A stretch of 46,886 nucleotides of DNA, taken from the NCBI GenBank assembly GCA_913063525.1, contig CAJXYV010000004.1, positions 1 to 46,886 on the forward strand, given 5' to 3'. Position 1 is the first letter of the stretch. Each line of letters begins with the position of its first letter. The translations under genes and the position numbers were made by a program. The notes beneath the pieces were generated by a model that saw nothing but the letters and a program-made list of their open reading frames with translations, was not told where the DNA came from and did no database searches. Below are positions 38,895 through 46,886 of the stretch, one piece after another. This DNA is from an uncultured Verrucomicrobiota bacterium (GTDB taxonomy: Bacteria; Verrucomicrobiota; Verrucomicrobiia; Verrucomicrobiales; Akkermansiaceae).

Positions 38895-40385
38895 GTGAGC
38901 GATTCTGAAAACGACCCATTGAACAGCCTCTTGTCCAGTTTTGCCCTCGGACCCGCCTGGGCACGTGCCGGCGGTGACAAGGCTGAGCGCAAACCCAAAA
39001 CCTTTGCCGGTGGCGATGATCGTCCACCGCGCCGCGACGACCGCGGTCCCCGAGGTGGTGCAGGATCGCGCGATCGCGAGGGAGGAGAACGCCGCCCTTT
39101 CCAAGACCGTGGCCGCAAGTTTGAAGATCGCCGCAGCGGCCCACCCGTGCAGGAGGATGCTCCGCCAGCCGCTGGCGTGCGCGTCACCATTGCCCCCGAC
39201 CAGCAGGCCGTCCACCTCATCGGCAAGGAAATTCACCAAGTCGCCCGCGTCTATCCCTTGTTCGATGTCGCCAAGATCCTGCTCGCCGAAAAAGCGCGAC
39301 TGCGTGCCGTTTTCGAAGCCCCCGAGCCCCACGCCCCGCTCATCCGCGGCAAGCTCGAAGAATCCGTTTTCCTCACCCGCGAAGAAGCGATCCGCCACCT
39401 TTGGAACTCCGAGCTGCGCAACGACCTGATCGAAGAAGAAACCATCGAGGTCGAACCGCCGACCGGCAACTTCCAAGCCATCGCCCGCTGCGGCATCTCT
39501 GGCGAATGGTTGGGCCCCGTGAATTTCCACTCGTATCAAACGAATCTCCGCCGCCTCCACCGCGAGCGTTTCGCCAAGATGCCCTTCGAACTCTACGCCG
39601 CCAAAGTCCGCACCGAACGCGGCGAAGAAGCGGTCAACGCCTGGCTGGAAACCACCAAAAAGAAAACCCGCTGGCGCATCAAAGGCGAAGAAACTGAAGA
39701 CGCTTGGATCGACGATCGCGCCGAGGCCGAGCGCGCCTTCGGCAGCAAGTGTTTCGACAAAGCCTTCGAAGAAGTCCGCGTGGCCGACGTCTCCGGCGCC
39801 ATCTCCGCCAAGAATCTTTCGCCGTCGCTGCTCACCTCGCTGAAGATCGCCGGCAGCCACGCCCGCAATCACCCCGCCATCCTCATCCCCGCCGTCTGCC
39901 GCGCCGTCGAAATCGAGCACCTGCCCGTCTTCAAGCGCCAAGGCAAACTCCACACCGGCCCCGCCCGCCCGCATCCGTTGCCCGCCAACGCCGTGCTCGC
40001 CGAGCGCCCCGCCGCGATGGTCGCTTGGATTCGCGACAACAAACCCGCCAAACTCGAAGGCCTCTGGAAGTCCGTCCTGCCTGAAGGCAGCACCGCCCCG
40101 CCCGCCGAATACGCCGTCGACCTTTTCTGGTTGCTCAACCAAGGCCACATCCTGCTCTACACCGACGACACCCTCGCCGTGCAAGAAGCCCGCGATGCCG
40201 CCGCTGCCGAACCCAGCACCGAGCCGAAAAAAGCCAAAAAGAAAAAGAAATCCAAAAAGCCAAAAGCGGAAGCCGCGGCCAAGCCTGAAGAAGCAGCTAC
40301 CGAACCAGCTGAAACAACCACCGAACCAGAGGCTGCAGTTTCCGAACCGGCTGCAGTTCCAGAACCAGCGGCAGTTTCCGAATAG
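38895..40385 (+). CDS. Hypothetical protein with Arg/Gly/Asp-rich N-terminus and Lys/Ala/Pro/Glu-rich C-terminus
   Basis: 496-aa ORF; charged low-complexity ends (RPPRRDDRGPRGGAGSRDREGGERR; KKAKKKKKSKKPKAEAAAKP) around a conserved-looking core. Confidence 0.8.
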   Translation: MSDSENDPLNSLLSSFALGPAWARAGGDKAERKPKTFAGGDDRPPRRDDRGPRGGAGSRDREGGERRPFQDRGRKFEDRRSGPPVQEDAPPAAGVRVTIAPDQQAVHLIGKEIHQVARVYPLFDVAKILLAEKARLRAVFEAPEPHAPLIRGKLEESVFLTREEAIRHLWNSELRNDLIEEETIEVEPPTGNFQAIARCGISGEWLGPVNFHSYQTNLRRLHRERFAKMPFELYAAKVRTERGEEAVNAWLETTKKKTRWRIKGEETEDAWIDDRAEAERAFGSKCFDKAFEEVRVADVSGAISAKNLSPSLLTSLKIAGSHARNHPAILIPAVCRAVEIEHLPVFKRQGKLHTGPARPHPLPANAVLAERPAAMVAWIRDNKPAKLEGLWKSVLPEGSTAPPAEYAVDLFWLLNQGHILLYTDDTLAVQEARDAAAAEPSTEPKKAKKKKKSKKPKAEAAAKPEEAATEPAETTTEPEAAVSEPAAVPEPAAVSE

Positions 40386-40403
40386 GCCCCATAAGACCTA
40401 TTC
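40380..40403 (+). terminator. Weak stem-loop at the 3' end of the 38895-40385 CDS
   Basis: GAATAGG-CCCCATAAGA-CCTATTC followed shortly by AATAATTTT. Confidence 0.35.
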
Positions 40404-40493
40404 CCGAATAATTTTCAATTTCCTCGAGAATTCCACCACCCAAGAGTTGACGTCGCTCTCTGGCTATGGTTCAACCCTCTCGACCTGATTCAC

Positions 40494-40583
40494 GGAACGG
40501 TGGCTGAGTGGTCGAAAGCACTCCCTTGCTAAGGGAACGTAGTGGTAACACTACCGAGGGTTCGAATCCCTCCCGTTCCGCCA
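40494..40583 (+). tRNA. tRNA-Ser(GCT)
   Basis: Acceptor GGAACGG/CCGTTCC, anticodon loop TTGCTAA (GCT at 40528-40530), long variable arm, GGTTCGAATCC T arm, encoded CCA. Confidence 0.96.
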
Positions 40584-40641
40584 TCCCGCAGAAACACTTC
40601 CGTAAGTGGCTGCTCACTCGCTCTTCTAAGGAGCAATTTCA

Positions 40642-42624
40642 CTACTTCGCGGCGCGGCCCTTGCCGTTTTGCTCGATCGCGCGGGCGACGACTCCGAAAA
40701 CAAGGATCGCGGCAATCACGATGTAGAACAGCCAGATCGTGCCCTTGCCCGCGGTGAAGCCGTAGTTGTGCAGGCCGACACCGAGGAAATTGACGTGCCA
40801 CCACGAGAAGGTGACCACTGCACCGGTAAAGACCGCCGCAAAGTGTAGCCCCCAATCCCGGATGTAGCCGCCGAGACGGGCATGGAGGATGGCCAGTGTC
40901 CACAGCACGATCAGCAGCGCGCCGTTTTCTTTGGGATCCCAGCCCCAGAAGCGGCCCCAAGAATCGTTCGCCCAGATGCCGCCTAACACCGTGCCGACCA
41001 GCGCGAGAAACAGCGTCAGACAAATCGTGCCGTAAACCGCGCGAGTCAGCGAGCGGCGGATCTCGCGGTCGCCGTTGTCGAGCCGCAGCCCGCGCATGAG
41101 CAGATAGATGAAGGCGAGAAACGCGCTGAGCAAACCGGCGGCATAGCCAAGGGTGATGGTCAGCACGTGAATGGTCAGCCAGTAGTTCGAGTTCAACACC
41201 GCGACGAGCGGATCCATGTTGTCCTTGGCATCGCCGAGTTCAAAGCGGCGAGCGAGAATGATCAGCAAGGTTCCCAGAATCGGCGCGATGCCGAGGGCAA
41301 AGCGACGGCGCGTCATCCACTCGATGACCAGCGAGATCAGAACCACGGTGGCGGCGATGAAAATGATCGTGTCGTACAGATTCCCCACGGGCGGGCGCTG
41401 CATGATGATGCAGCGGTTCACAATGGCATAAACGCAAATCCCCAGACCGGTGGCCGTCGAGGCGAGGGTCAACCACGACAACAAGCGGCCCGCCTTGCCC
41501 TTGCCAAACGTCCACATGGCGAGTGCGGTGACGGTGCCGAGGATGAAACAAACCAGCGCGTTGAGGAACCAGTTCTTCTGATAGTAGTCCGCCTCCATTT
41601 GGATGTGGCGGTACTCGCCGCGGACCTCGGCGCGTTTGGCCAGACTGTCGCGCAGCGAGCTGAGTTGTTGGCGAAACGCCGTCTCGTCATCGACCGAGCG
41701 GGCGAGGATTTCGAGCGCCTTGACGTCGGCGATGCCGAGCTGTGGATCCTTTTTCGGGTCGCTTATCGCGTTGGCGATGGCGTCGCCCGCGCTAAGCCAT
41801 GTTAGAGTTTTCGGGTCGGCGGGCGGCAGGATGAAGAGTCCGAACTTGGCAAAGTTGGCGGCATCAAAAACCTGCTCCAGCATGCTCTGCAAGTGCGGTT
41901 CGATCCCCTTGCCCTGTCCCCGCGACTGGGCGATCTGTTCGCGAATCTGCGGTGCGGTCATCATCACCGCGCTGATCTCGGCGTGTTGGTCGGGAGCACC
42001 GTCCTTGCCCGAGCCTTTCAGCGTCACCCCGAAGCGGGCAAAGCCAAAGTAGCCGAGCAGGCTCTCGTAGTTGCGAAGATTGTAAGCAAGGTCGATGACC
42101 TGAGTCTGCACCGGATCGCGCTTGGCCTTGTCGATCGCCTCGTAAGTCTTGGCGAGTTCGACGAGTTTTTCACGACCCGGCTCGATGTCGTTATAACTGT
42201 AACGATCGCGCTTGCCCCGCGCTTTCACACCGATGGCTTCGAGCACCGCGGAGTTGTCGATGCGGAAGGTCGGCAGCTGGATCGCCAACTGCGGGCGAAA
42301 CAACGAGTCCATCAGCCACGCCGTCGGTTTGATTTTCAGCGTCTGGCCACGGCTGTCCTTGATCTCCATCGAACGCGCGCCGTGCAGGCCCAACATCGAG
42401 AATCCCGCAAACGTCGACAGCGGCTTGATCCGCCCGCCGTTCTGGAGCGGCAGCGTCTCCGCCACCGCTAGGGTTGCCGCAGACCACGGCGTGTAGTCGG
42501 CGACTTGGCGGACCTCGCCCTTCGGCATATTGTCGATGACGAGGTTGTAGAAAACGGAAATCAGCACGGCCATGGCCAGGCCCGCGGCGATCCAGCGGCC
42601 GATCTTGGAAGAGGAGTTAGACAT
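40642..42624 (-). CDS. ccsA: Cytochrome c biogenesis protein CcsA/CcmF-like
   Basis: C-terminal WGRFWGWDPKENGALLIVLWTLAILHARL (WWD-type heme domain) and FSWWHVNFLGVGLHNYGF. Confidence 0.92.
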   Translation of the reverse strand: MSNSSSKIGRWIAAGLAMAVLISVFYNLVIDNMPKGEVRQVADYTPWSAATLAVAETLPLQNGGRIKPLSTFAGFSMLGLHGARSMEIKDSRGQTLKIKPTAWLMDSLFRPQLAIQLPTFRIDNSAVLEAIGVKARGKRDRYSYNDIEPGREKLVELAKTYEAIDKAKRDPVQTQVIDLAYNLRNYESLLGYFGFARFGVTLKGSGKDGAPDQHAEISAVMMTAPQIREQIAQSRGQGKGIEPHLQSMLEQVFDAANFAKFGLFILPPADPKTLTWLSAGDAIANAISDPKKDPQLGIADVKALEILARSVDDETAFRQQLSSLRDSLAKRAEVRGEYRHIQMEADYYQKNWFLNALVCFILGTVTALAMWTFGKGKAGRLLSWLTLASTATGLGICVYAIVNRCIIMQRPPVGNLYDTIIFIAATVVLISLVIEWMTRRRFALGIAPILGTLLIILARRFELGDAKDNMDPLVAVLNSNYWLTIHVLTITLGYAAGLLSAFLAFIYLLMRGLRLDNGDREIRRSLTRAVYGTICLTLFLALVGTVLGGIWANDSWGRFWGWDPKENGALLIVLWTLAILHARLGGYIRDWGLHFAAVFTGAVVTFSWWHVNFLGVGLHNYGFTAGKGTIWLFYIVIAAILVFGVVARAIEQNGKGRAAK

Positions 42625-43849
42625 GACGTTTTTTGCGTGAGCCAGCGGCGAGGAAAGAACCGAGTTTGATCAGGAAAGTGATGGCCATGCCTGCGGCGAC
42701 GATCCACAGACTGTACTCCGGCCACTTGTCGGCGGGGTTTTTAACGACTTCGAAAACCGAGTACATCTTGTCGCCGGGTGCCGCGCCGGGCGGGCCGTAG
42801 CTGGCCTGATAGAAGGTGAAACCTTCGTAGCGCATCGGCTCGTTCATCTGGATGGTGACCTTCGCTTCGCCGCCATTTTCAACGCGGGTCACCTTGCTGA
42901 CAAACTTCGAAGGCCGCATCGTGCCGGGGTGGAAGGCTGCCGTGAACTGATCGAGCTTCAAGGTGAACGGCATCACCCATAGCCGCTTGTGCATGTCGAC
43001 GATGAACACGCGGTCGCCTTGGCGGTAAGTGAATGGATGGAAACTCGCACCGGCCAGGATGAACGGCGCGGACTTCGTGCCGTCGCGGTTCAGCACGCGG
43101 GCGTAACACGCCGCGGAGAATTTCTCGGCCTCCTCGGCTTTTTCCTCCTTAGGCTTCTCCATCAGAAAGTAGCCATCGGCGACTAACTGCTGGCGGTCGG
43201 GCGCGCGCTCGTTGGCCGAGACCGGCACCGCGTTGTTCAGATAACCCGTTAGCTGGAGATCAAACGGCAGGTCCGGCAGGCGGTAGGTGCGGAGTTTCCC
43301 GCCCTCGAGATCTTCGATCTCCTTGCCGCGGATGACGTGAACGTTTTGCGGCTTGCCCTCTTTGATCTCGGCCACCTCGACCACATATTCAAAGTAGTCC
43401 TCCGCCACATTGCTCGACGCCCCTTGGCCCACCGCCATATTGCCGCGCTCGGAAAAGTGATGGGCCACCCCGCCGCCGATCAGCATCAGAATGATCCCGC
43501 AGTGGGAAATCAGATTCCCGGCATGACCCCAGCCTTTGCGCATCCGGATGACGCCGCCGAGGATGAGGTTGACTAACAGCACCGCGCACACCCAGTAGCC
43601 GCCCGGCAATGGCAACGGCACCACCTTGCCGTTGATCTCAGGCAGCAGGAACGCCGACTTCCACGAGAAGTACTTGGTCAGCGTCTGATAGAGACCGTTG
43701 TCGATCTGCTCCAACGTCGCAAACCAGGTCAGCAGCCCCAGCAATAACAGGGTGACCGTGGCCAGGCCGAAGCCCGACAACACGTCGAAAACCTTGCCGG
43801 ATAGAGACCTTGCCTTCGGCGATGCGGGTGATTTGGGAGAAACTTCCAT
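42617..43849 (-). CDS. resB: Cytochrome c biogenesis protein ResB
   Basis: LLLLGLLTWFATLEQIDNGLYQTLTKYF, ISHCGIILMLIGGGVAHHF, MRYEGFTFYQASYGPP; 8-bp overlap with ccsA. Confidence 0.9.
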   Translation of the reverse strand: MEVSPKSPASPKARSLSGKVFDVLSGFGLATVTLLLLGLLTWFATLEQIDNGLYQTLTKYFSWKSAFLLPEINGKVVPLPLPGGYWVCAVLLVNLILGGVIRMRKGWGHAGNLISHCGIILMLIGGGVAHHFSERGNMAVGQGASSNVAEDYFEYVVEVAEIKEGKPQNVHVIRGKEIEDLEGGKLRTYRLPDLPFDLQLTGYLNNAVPVSANERAPDRQQLVADGYFLMEKPKEEKAEEAEKFSAACYARVLNRDGTKSAPFILAGASFHPFTYRQGDRVFIVDMHKRLWVMPFTLKLDQFTAAFHPGTMRPSKFVSKVTRVENGGEAKVTIQMNEPMRYEGFTFYQASYGPPGAAPGDKMYSVFEVVKNPADKWPEYSLWIVAAGMAITFLIKLGSFLAAGSRKKRHV

Positions 43850-43890
43850 GATCCAATGAGCAGTTCGAAATACGACAGTCTAACGATAAA

Positions 43891-44478
43891 TCAATCAACC
43901 AAGTGCAGACTCTTGGCGAAACCTTCCAGCACCGGCTTGGCCGCTTCCACCTCGGCCTTGGGGCCGATCATTTTCACGGTCAGAATCTGTCCTTTCACCG
44001 TAGCGACCACCCCGGCCAGACCAAATCCCGGCTTCGGCGGCGCACCCATGCCACCCGCGTAATCGCCCGCCGCCGTGACCCACACACCCGTGGTATCGGC
44101 GATCGGCACCGTGGGCAGTTTCGCCAACGCCGCAGCGTCCAACGGCTCCGCGCCGAACTGGCGCAACCAGCGGTTTGCGTTGTCCAGCACCGTGCCCGAC
44201 GCCAACGAGACCCAAACCTCGCCCATCCCGCTCTCGCCAAAACGGTAGTTCAGCAAGCGAAACTGAGACGGCGGCAGCACCAGCCAGCCTTGCGGCACCT
44301 CGCCCTTCACCGGGCTCGGCTTGGCGTCGCGGAACCGCTCGTCAGAAGTCGCAAAGAGCTTCGGCGCCTCGTCCTTGGTCGTCAGCGCACGGGTCTCCGT
44401 CACGACGACCTCCTTTTTCTCCTCGCAAGCGGAGAACATCACAACGCTGGCGAGCAGACAGGCGACGCGGCTTTTCAT
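43891..44478 (-). CDS. Hypothetical lipoprotein
   Basis: MKSRVACLLASVVMFSACEEKK: lipobox-like signal; upstream of resB in the same orientation. Confidence 0.75.
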   Translation of the reverse strand: MKSRVACLLASVVMFSACEEKKEVVVTETRALTTKDEAPKLFATSDERFRDAKPSPVKGEVPQGWLVLPPSQFRLLNYRFGESGMGEVWVSLASGTVLDNANRWLRQFGAEPLDAAALAKLPTVPIADTTGVWVTAAGDYAGGMGAPPKPGFGLAGVVATVKGQILTVKMIGPKAEVEAAKPVLEGFAKSLHLVD

Positions 44479-44681
44479 GCCCACGGCAGTAGCCCCGCCC
44501 CCTGCCCCACGCAAGAGGAAACGGGAAGGCCAAATGAAAGCATCAACCACTTTTCTCTTTCCAACCCCTCCATTTTTCACTTCGATCAAATCGAAAGGCC
44601 GCCGGCCCCATTCGGAACCGACGACCCTTCTTACTGTGCAGTGCAACACTGCGTCATCTGCTGCTGTCGAGGCTTTACAGA

Positions 44682-45056
44682 TTACGCAGCTGTTGCTGGC
44701 ACGGCTGGCTTCGGACTTTTATTCGTCTTTCCGCTCTTCCGATCCTGCAACCTCACGTATCCGAGGTTTGCGTAGAGCGGGCTGTTATCGCCGAATCCTG
44801 CGGTACCCCTTACGGAGTTCACCACCAGTTTCAGCAATTCCAGTGCAGTCAAATCGGCGTCAGCCATTTCGGCTTTTTTCCGCTTCAACTCCAGCTCCAA
44901 CTCCGCGATTTCGCTTCGCAAGTCCAAGGGCACGCTCGTCGCGACCTCAAACTGACTCAACGTCATCCCGGCAAACGATGCTTCAACAGCTCCATCGCGC
45001 CATGCGGTGCGATACAACTCAATCTTGTCCTTTACGGACTTCATGCTAATTGGCAT
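44682..45056 (-). CDS. Hypothetical small protein
   Basis: 124-aa ORF with KLVVNSVRGTAGFGDNSPLYANLGYVRLQDRKSG, resembling a recurrent small protein family; function unknown. Confidence 0.65.
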   Translation of the reverse strand: MPISMKSVKDKIELYRTAWRDGAVEASFAGMTLSQFEVATSVPLDLRSEIAELELELKRKKAEMADADLTALELLKLVVNSVRGTAGFGDNSPLYANLGYVRLQDRKSGKTNKSPKPAVPATAA

Positions 45057-45202
45057 AATTCATTGGGGTTCTATTTTGGTTGTTTCACGATAGGGCACTT
45101 GGCCATCGACCTGTGGTTCGCGTTCCTATCCGGTCGCACGTTTTGCACGACAAGGGGAAGCTAACAAAAATCCGGCTAAGCGGTCAAACGGAGTGCTCTA
45201 TA

Positions 45203-45215
45203 ATTATCGGATAAT
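45203..45215. promoter_or_regulatory. Candidate operator overlapping a -10 box, upstream of higB remnant/higA
   Basis: ATTATC-G-GATAAT palindrome overlaps TATAAT (45199-45204); half-site ATTATC again at 45252-45257. Confidence 0.45.
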
Positions 45216-45320
45216 CATCGCACCAACCACCATAACTATCTCATTTACAAAATTATCCAGCATTCAAAAAAATTCAAATTTGGTGAGATTTCTCCCCAAA
45301 AAAGCCTACTCTAACCTCTC

Positions 45321-45425
45321 GGCTTACAATTCCATGTTCCAGATGATCCGATTTCGGGTGATTCCCCCCGCCAGACGCAGCAACAGGTCGCACACGCCGA
45401 CGTTCAAATCACCGACTCTCACTGA
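45321..45425 (+). pseudogene. higB: Decayed HigB toxin remnant
   Basis: Two frames: QMIRFRV (45340-45360) and AHADVQITDSH-stop (45390-45425), resembling HigB C-terminal QWRIxFRW...DVEITDYH; stop lies 9 bp before higA ATG as in higBA operons. Confidence 0.5.
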
Positions 45426-45434
45426 TCCACCTTC

Positions 45435-45725
45435 ATGAAGAAAAAACCGCAACTCATCCCGCTGCTCAACTTTTTCGCCGAAACCCTCTGCGAAACGCTA
45501 GAAGAGTCGAACTTGTCCCAAGCGGAGATCGCCCGCCGTTGCGGGATTCCCGCGCACCACCTCACCCAGATGAAACAGGGCAAGCGCCGCTGCACACCCG
45601 AAACCGACCTTCGCCTGAGCGCCTTCTTCGGCATCACCCCCGGCATGTGGATGAATCTCCAACTCGACTATAAATTCATGCGCGCGGACCGGGAAAAGGG
45701 CGACGCCATCCGCAAGGAAGTGTAG
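45435..45725 (+). CDS. higA: HigA-family addiction module antitoxin (HTH XRE)
   Basis: SNLSQAEIARRCGIPAHHLTQMKQGKRRCTPETDLRLSAFFGITPGMWMNLQLDYKF is characteristic of HigA. Confidence 0.9.
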   Translation: MKKKPQLIPLLNFFAETLCETLEESNLSQAEIARRCGIPAHHLTQMKQGKRRCTPETDLRLSAFFGITPGMWMNLQLDYKFMRADREKGDAIRKEV

Positions 45726-45801
45726 TCCTGCGAGGCTTGAACTGCTGGTGATGCGCCCAGAGACAACCGGCAAATTCCCCTCGTCGTTCGATGTTCAACA
45801 G

Positions 45802-45826
45802 GCCCGGGCGCAGGCGCTGCCCGGGC
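45802..45826. repeat. GC-rich hairpin upstream of dispersed block copy 2
   Basis: GCCCGGGC-GCAGGCGCT-GC...: two GCCCGGGC copies (45802-45809, 45819-45826) form a perfect 8-bp stem. Confidence 0.55.
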
Positions 45827-45895
45827 TCCGATGGGCCGGAGGGATACCGGCGCACGCTGCAGCCTTGGTGGAACCGGAAGGTGGTGGAGCGGCGG

Positions 45896-46006
45896 CCGGA
45901 GGTGGCGAGGCTAGTGAAGGACCTTGGGGGATAATCGATAAAGCTGAGATGAATCGCTCTGTTAGATGATGGATTTTTTCATGAATCTCCTTGGATCAGC
46001 GTTGAT
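45896..46006 (+). repeat. Dispersed repeat block, copy 2 (111 bp)
   Basis: 93/111 identical, ungapped, to 414-524. Confidence 0.85.
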
Positions 46007-46035
46007 ATCGCCTCTCATAGAGGGCTTCGGCGGGC

Positions 46036-46392
46036 GATGGCAGGACTTGTGCGGTCCACCGCAAGGTTCGTGCAGTCGACCGCAAGACTCGTGAAGTCGA
46101 CCGCAAGGTTCGTGAAGTCGACCGCAAGACTCGTGAGCTCGACCGCAAGACTTGTGAGCTCGACCGCAAGACTCGTGAGTTCGACCGCAAGACTCGTGAG
46201 TTCGACCGCAAGGCTTGTGAACTCGACCGCAAGACTCGTGGACCCGACCGCAAGACTCGTGGACCCGACCGCAAGACTCGTGAACCCGACCGCAAGACTT
46301 GTGAACTCGACCGCAGGACTCGTGAACTCCACCGCAAGACTCGTGAACCCGACCGCAAGACTCGTGCGGCCGATGGCAAGGCTTGTGCGGTC
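46036..46392. repeat. Tandem array, 21-bp period (consensus GACCGCAAGACTCGTGAACTC), 17 exact-length units
   Basis: 357 bp = 17 x 21; first and last units (GATGGCAGGACTTGTGCGGTC / GATGGCAAGGCTTGTGCGGTC) resemble each other more than the internal units. Confidence 0.97.
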
Positions 46393-46698
46393 GGGCGCGG
46401 TGTTTCGGACTGGAATCTGCTATGGCCTTGATTTGTAAGAAAAAAAGACCCGCAGGACGGTCACGCACCGCCACAAAGATGAGCCGCGACGGTTGCACCG
46501 CGACCGACATTAGCCAAGGCACTAACCGTGCGAGGCAACACGGGCATACTGAAAGCCTGAAAGTTGTTGAAATCTTAGGGACTGCAGTTTTTTGTTGCGG
46601 GTTCGTCAAACTCAGCGTCTCAATTCAGCCGCTTGAGACGAACCGCTGGGAGTGTTCGTAAAGACCACCCGATTGGGTTATTTACGGGAAATCATAAC

Positions 46699-46714
46699 AC
46701 GTTTATAAAAACGT
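46699..46714. promoter_or_regulatory. Inverted repeat upstream of the right-edge CDS (possible operator)
   Basis: ACGTTT-ATAA-AAACGT, about 45 bp before the ATG at 46760. Confidence 0.4.
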
Positions 46715-46759
46715 TTGTAGGCTCCCGCCGAATCCATCGAGTCAAACCCTAAAAAATTC

Positions 46760-46886
46760 ATGGCTTCTCGCTCACTTCTCGTGCCGCCTTCTCAGCGTGC
46801 CTATCCTCGAGGATTCGCCTTGATCGTCACCCTTTCGCTGATGATTTTACTGACGGTTATTGCCGTCGGCTTGCTTTCTCTTTCCA
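46760..46886 (+). CDS. Verru_Chthon cassette protein A-like (N-terminus only, truncated by window end)
   Basis: MASRSLLVPPSQRAYPRGFALIVTLSLMILLTVIAVGLLSLS: prepilin-like N-terminus resembling this family. Confidence 0.65.
   Translation, partial: MASRSLLVPPSQRAYPRGFALIVTLSLMILLTVIAVGLLSLS

Noticed and set aside
38880-40184. 434-aa minus-strand ORF
   Set aside because: Antisense shadow of the 38895-40385 CDS.
40494-40583. Integration site of a genomic island at tRNA-Ser
   Set aside because: No integrase nearby and no repeated tRNA 3' end noticed in the window.
25684-46392. Shared CAAG/CTCGTG core implying common origin of the three arrays
   Set aside because: Best alignments over all rotations and both strands give only about 7-10 of 21 matches, which is not convincing above chance.
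45962-46609. Cys/His/Gly-rich (SCGRVHE) and other repeat ORFs over the right array
   Set aside because: Open frames on both strands arise from the 21-bp array; no support for translation.

Overview
This is a GC-rich bacterial chromosomal window. It is probably Verrucomicrobiota; that is inferred from a Verru_Chthon cassette protein A-like N-terminus at the right edge, a PEP-CTERM beta-strand-repeat protein, and carbohydrate/sulfatase genes. No database search was run. Most of the window is ordinary single-copy genes: cyclophilin-type PPIase, recF, coaD, NdpA-like, a 1744-aa autotransporter-repeat/PEP-CTERM protein, GDSL/sialate O-acetylesterase, C-terminal processing protease, GH2, a PRTase-erythromycin esterase fusion, an alpha/beta hydrolase, a GH75-like chitosanase, dnaX, vapBC, two paralogous LacI regulators around an IS1182-type element, a glycosyltransferase-HAD-thiG operon, a sulfatase, rsmD, waaA, tRNA-Ser(GCT), ccsA/resB and higA. 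The accessory signal is in the repeats. Three unrelated-sequence tandem arrays all have exactly 21-bp periods (about 1-290, 25684-25827, 46036-46392). A 111-bp block is duplicated 45 kb apart (93/111 identical by hand count) and sits next to two of those arrays. A 126-bp long-inverted-repeat element lies between dnaX and vapBC, and a REP-like palindrome lies inside a CDS. A decayed higB appears to sit upstream of an intact higA, with its promoter/operator still recognisable. No complete new defence or biosynthetic system was evident. The 21-bp array plus 111-bp block is the best candidate for something undescribed.
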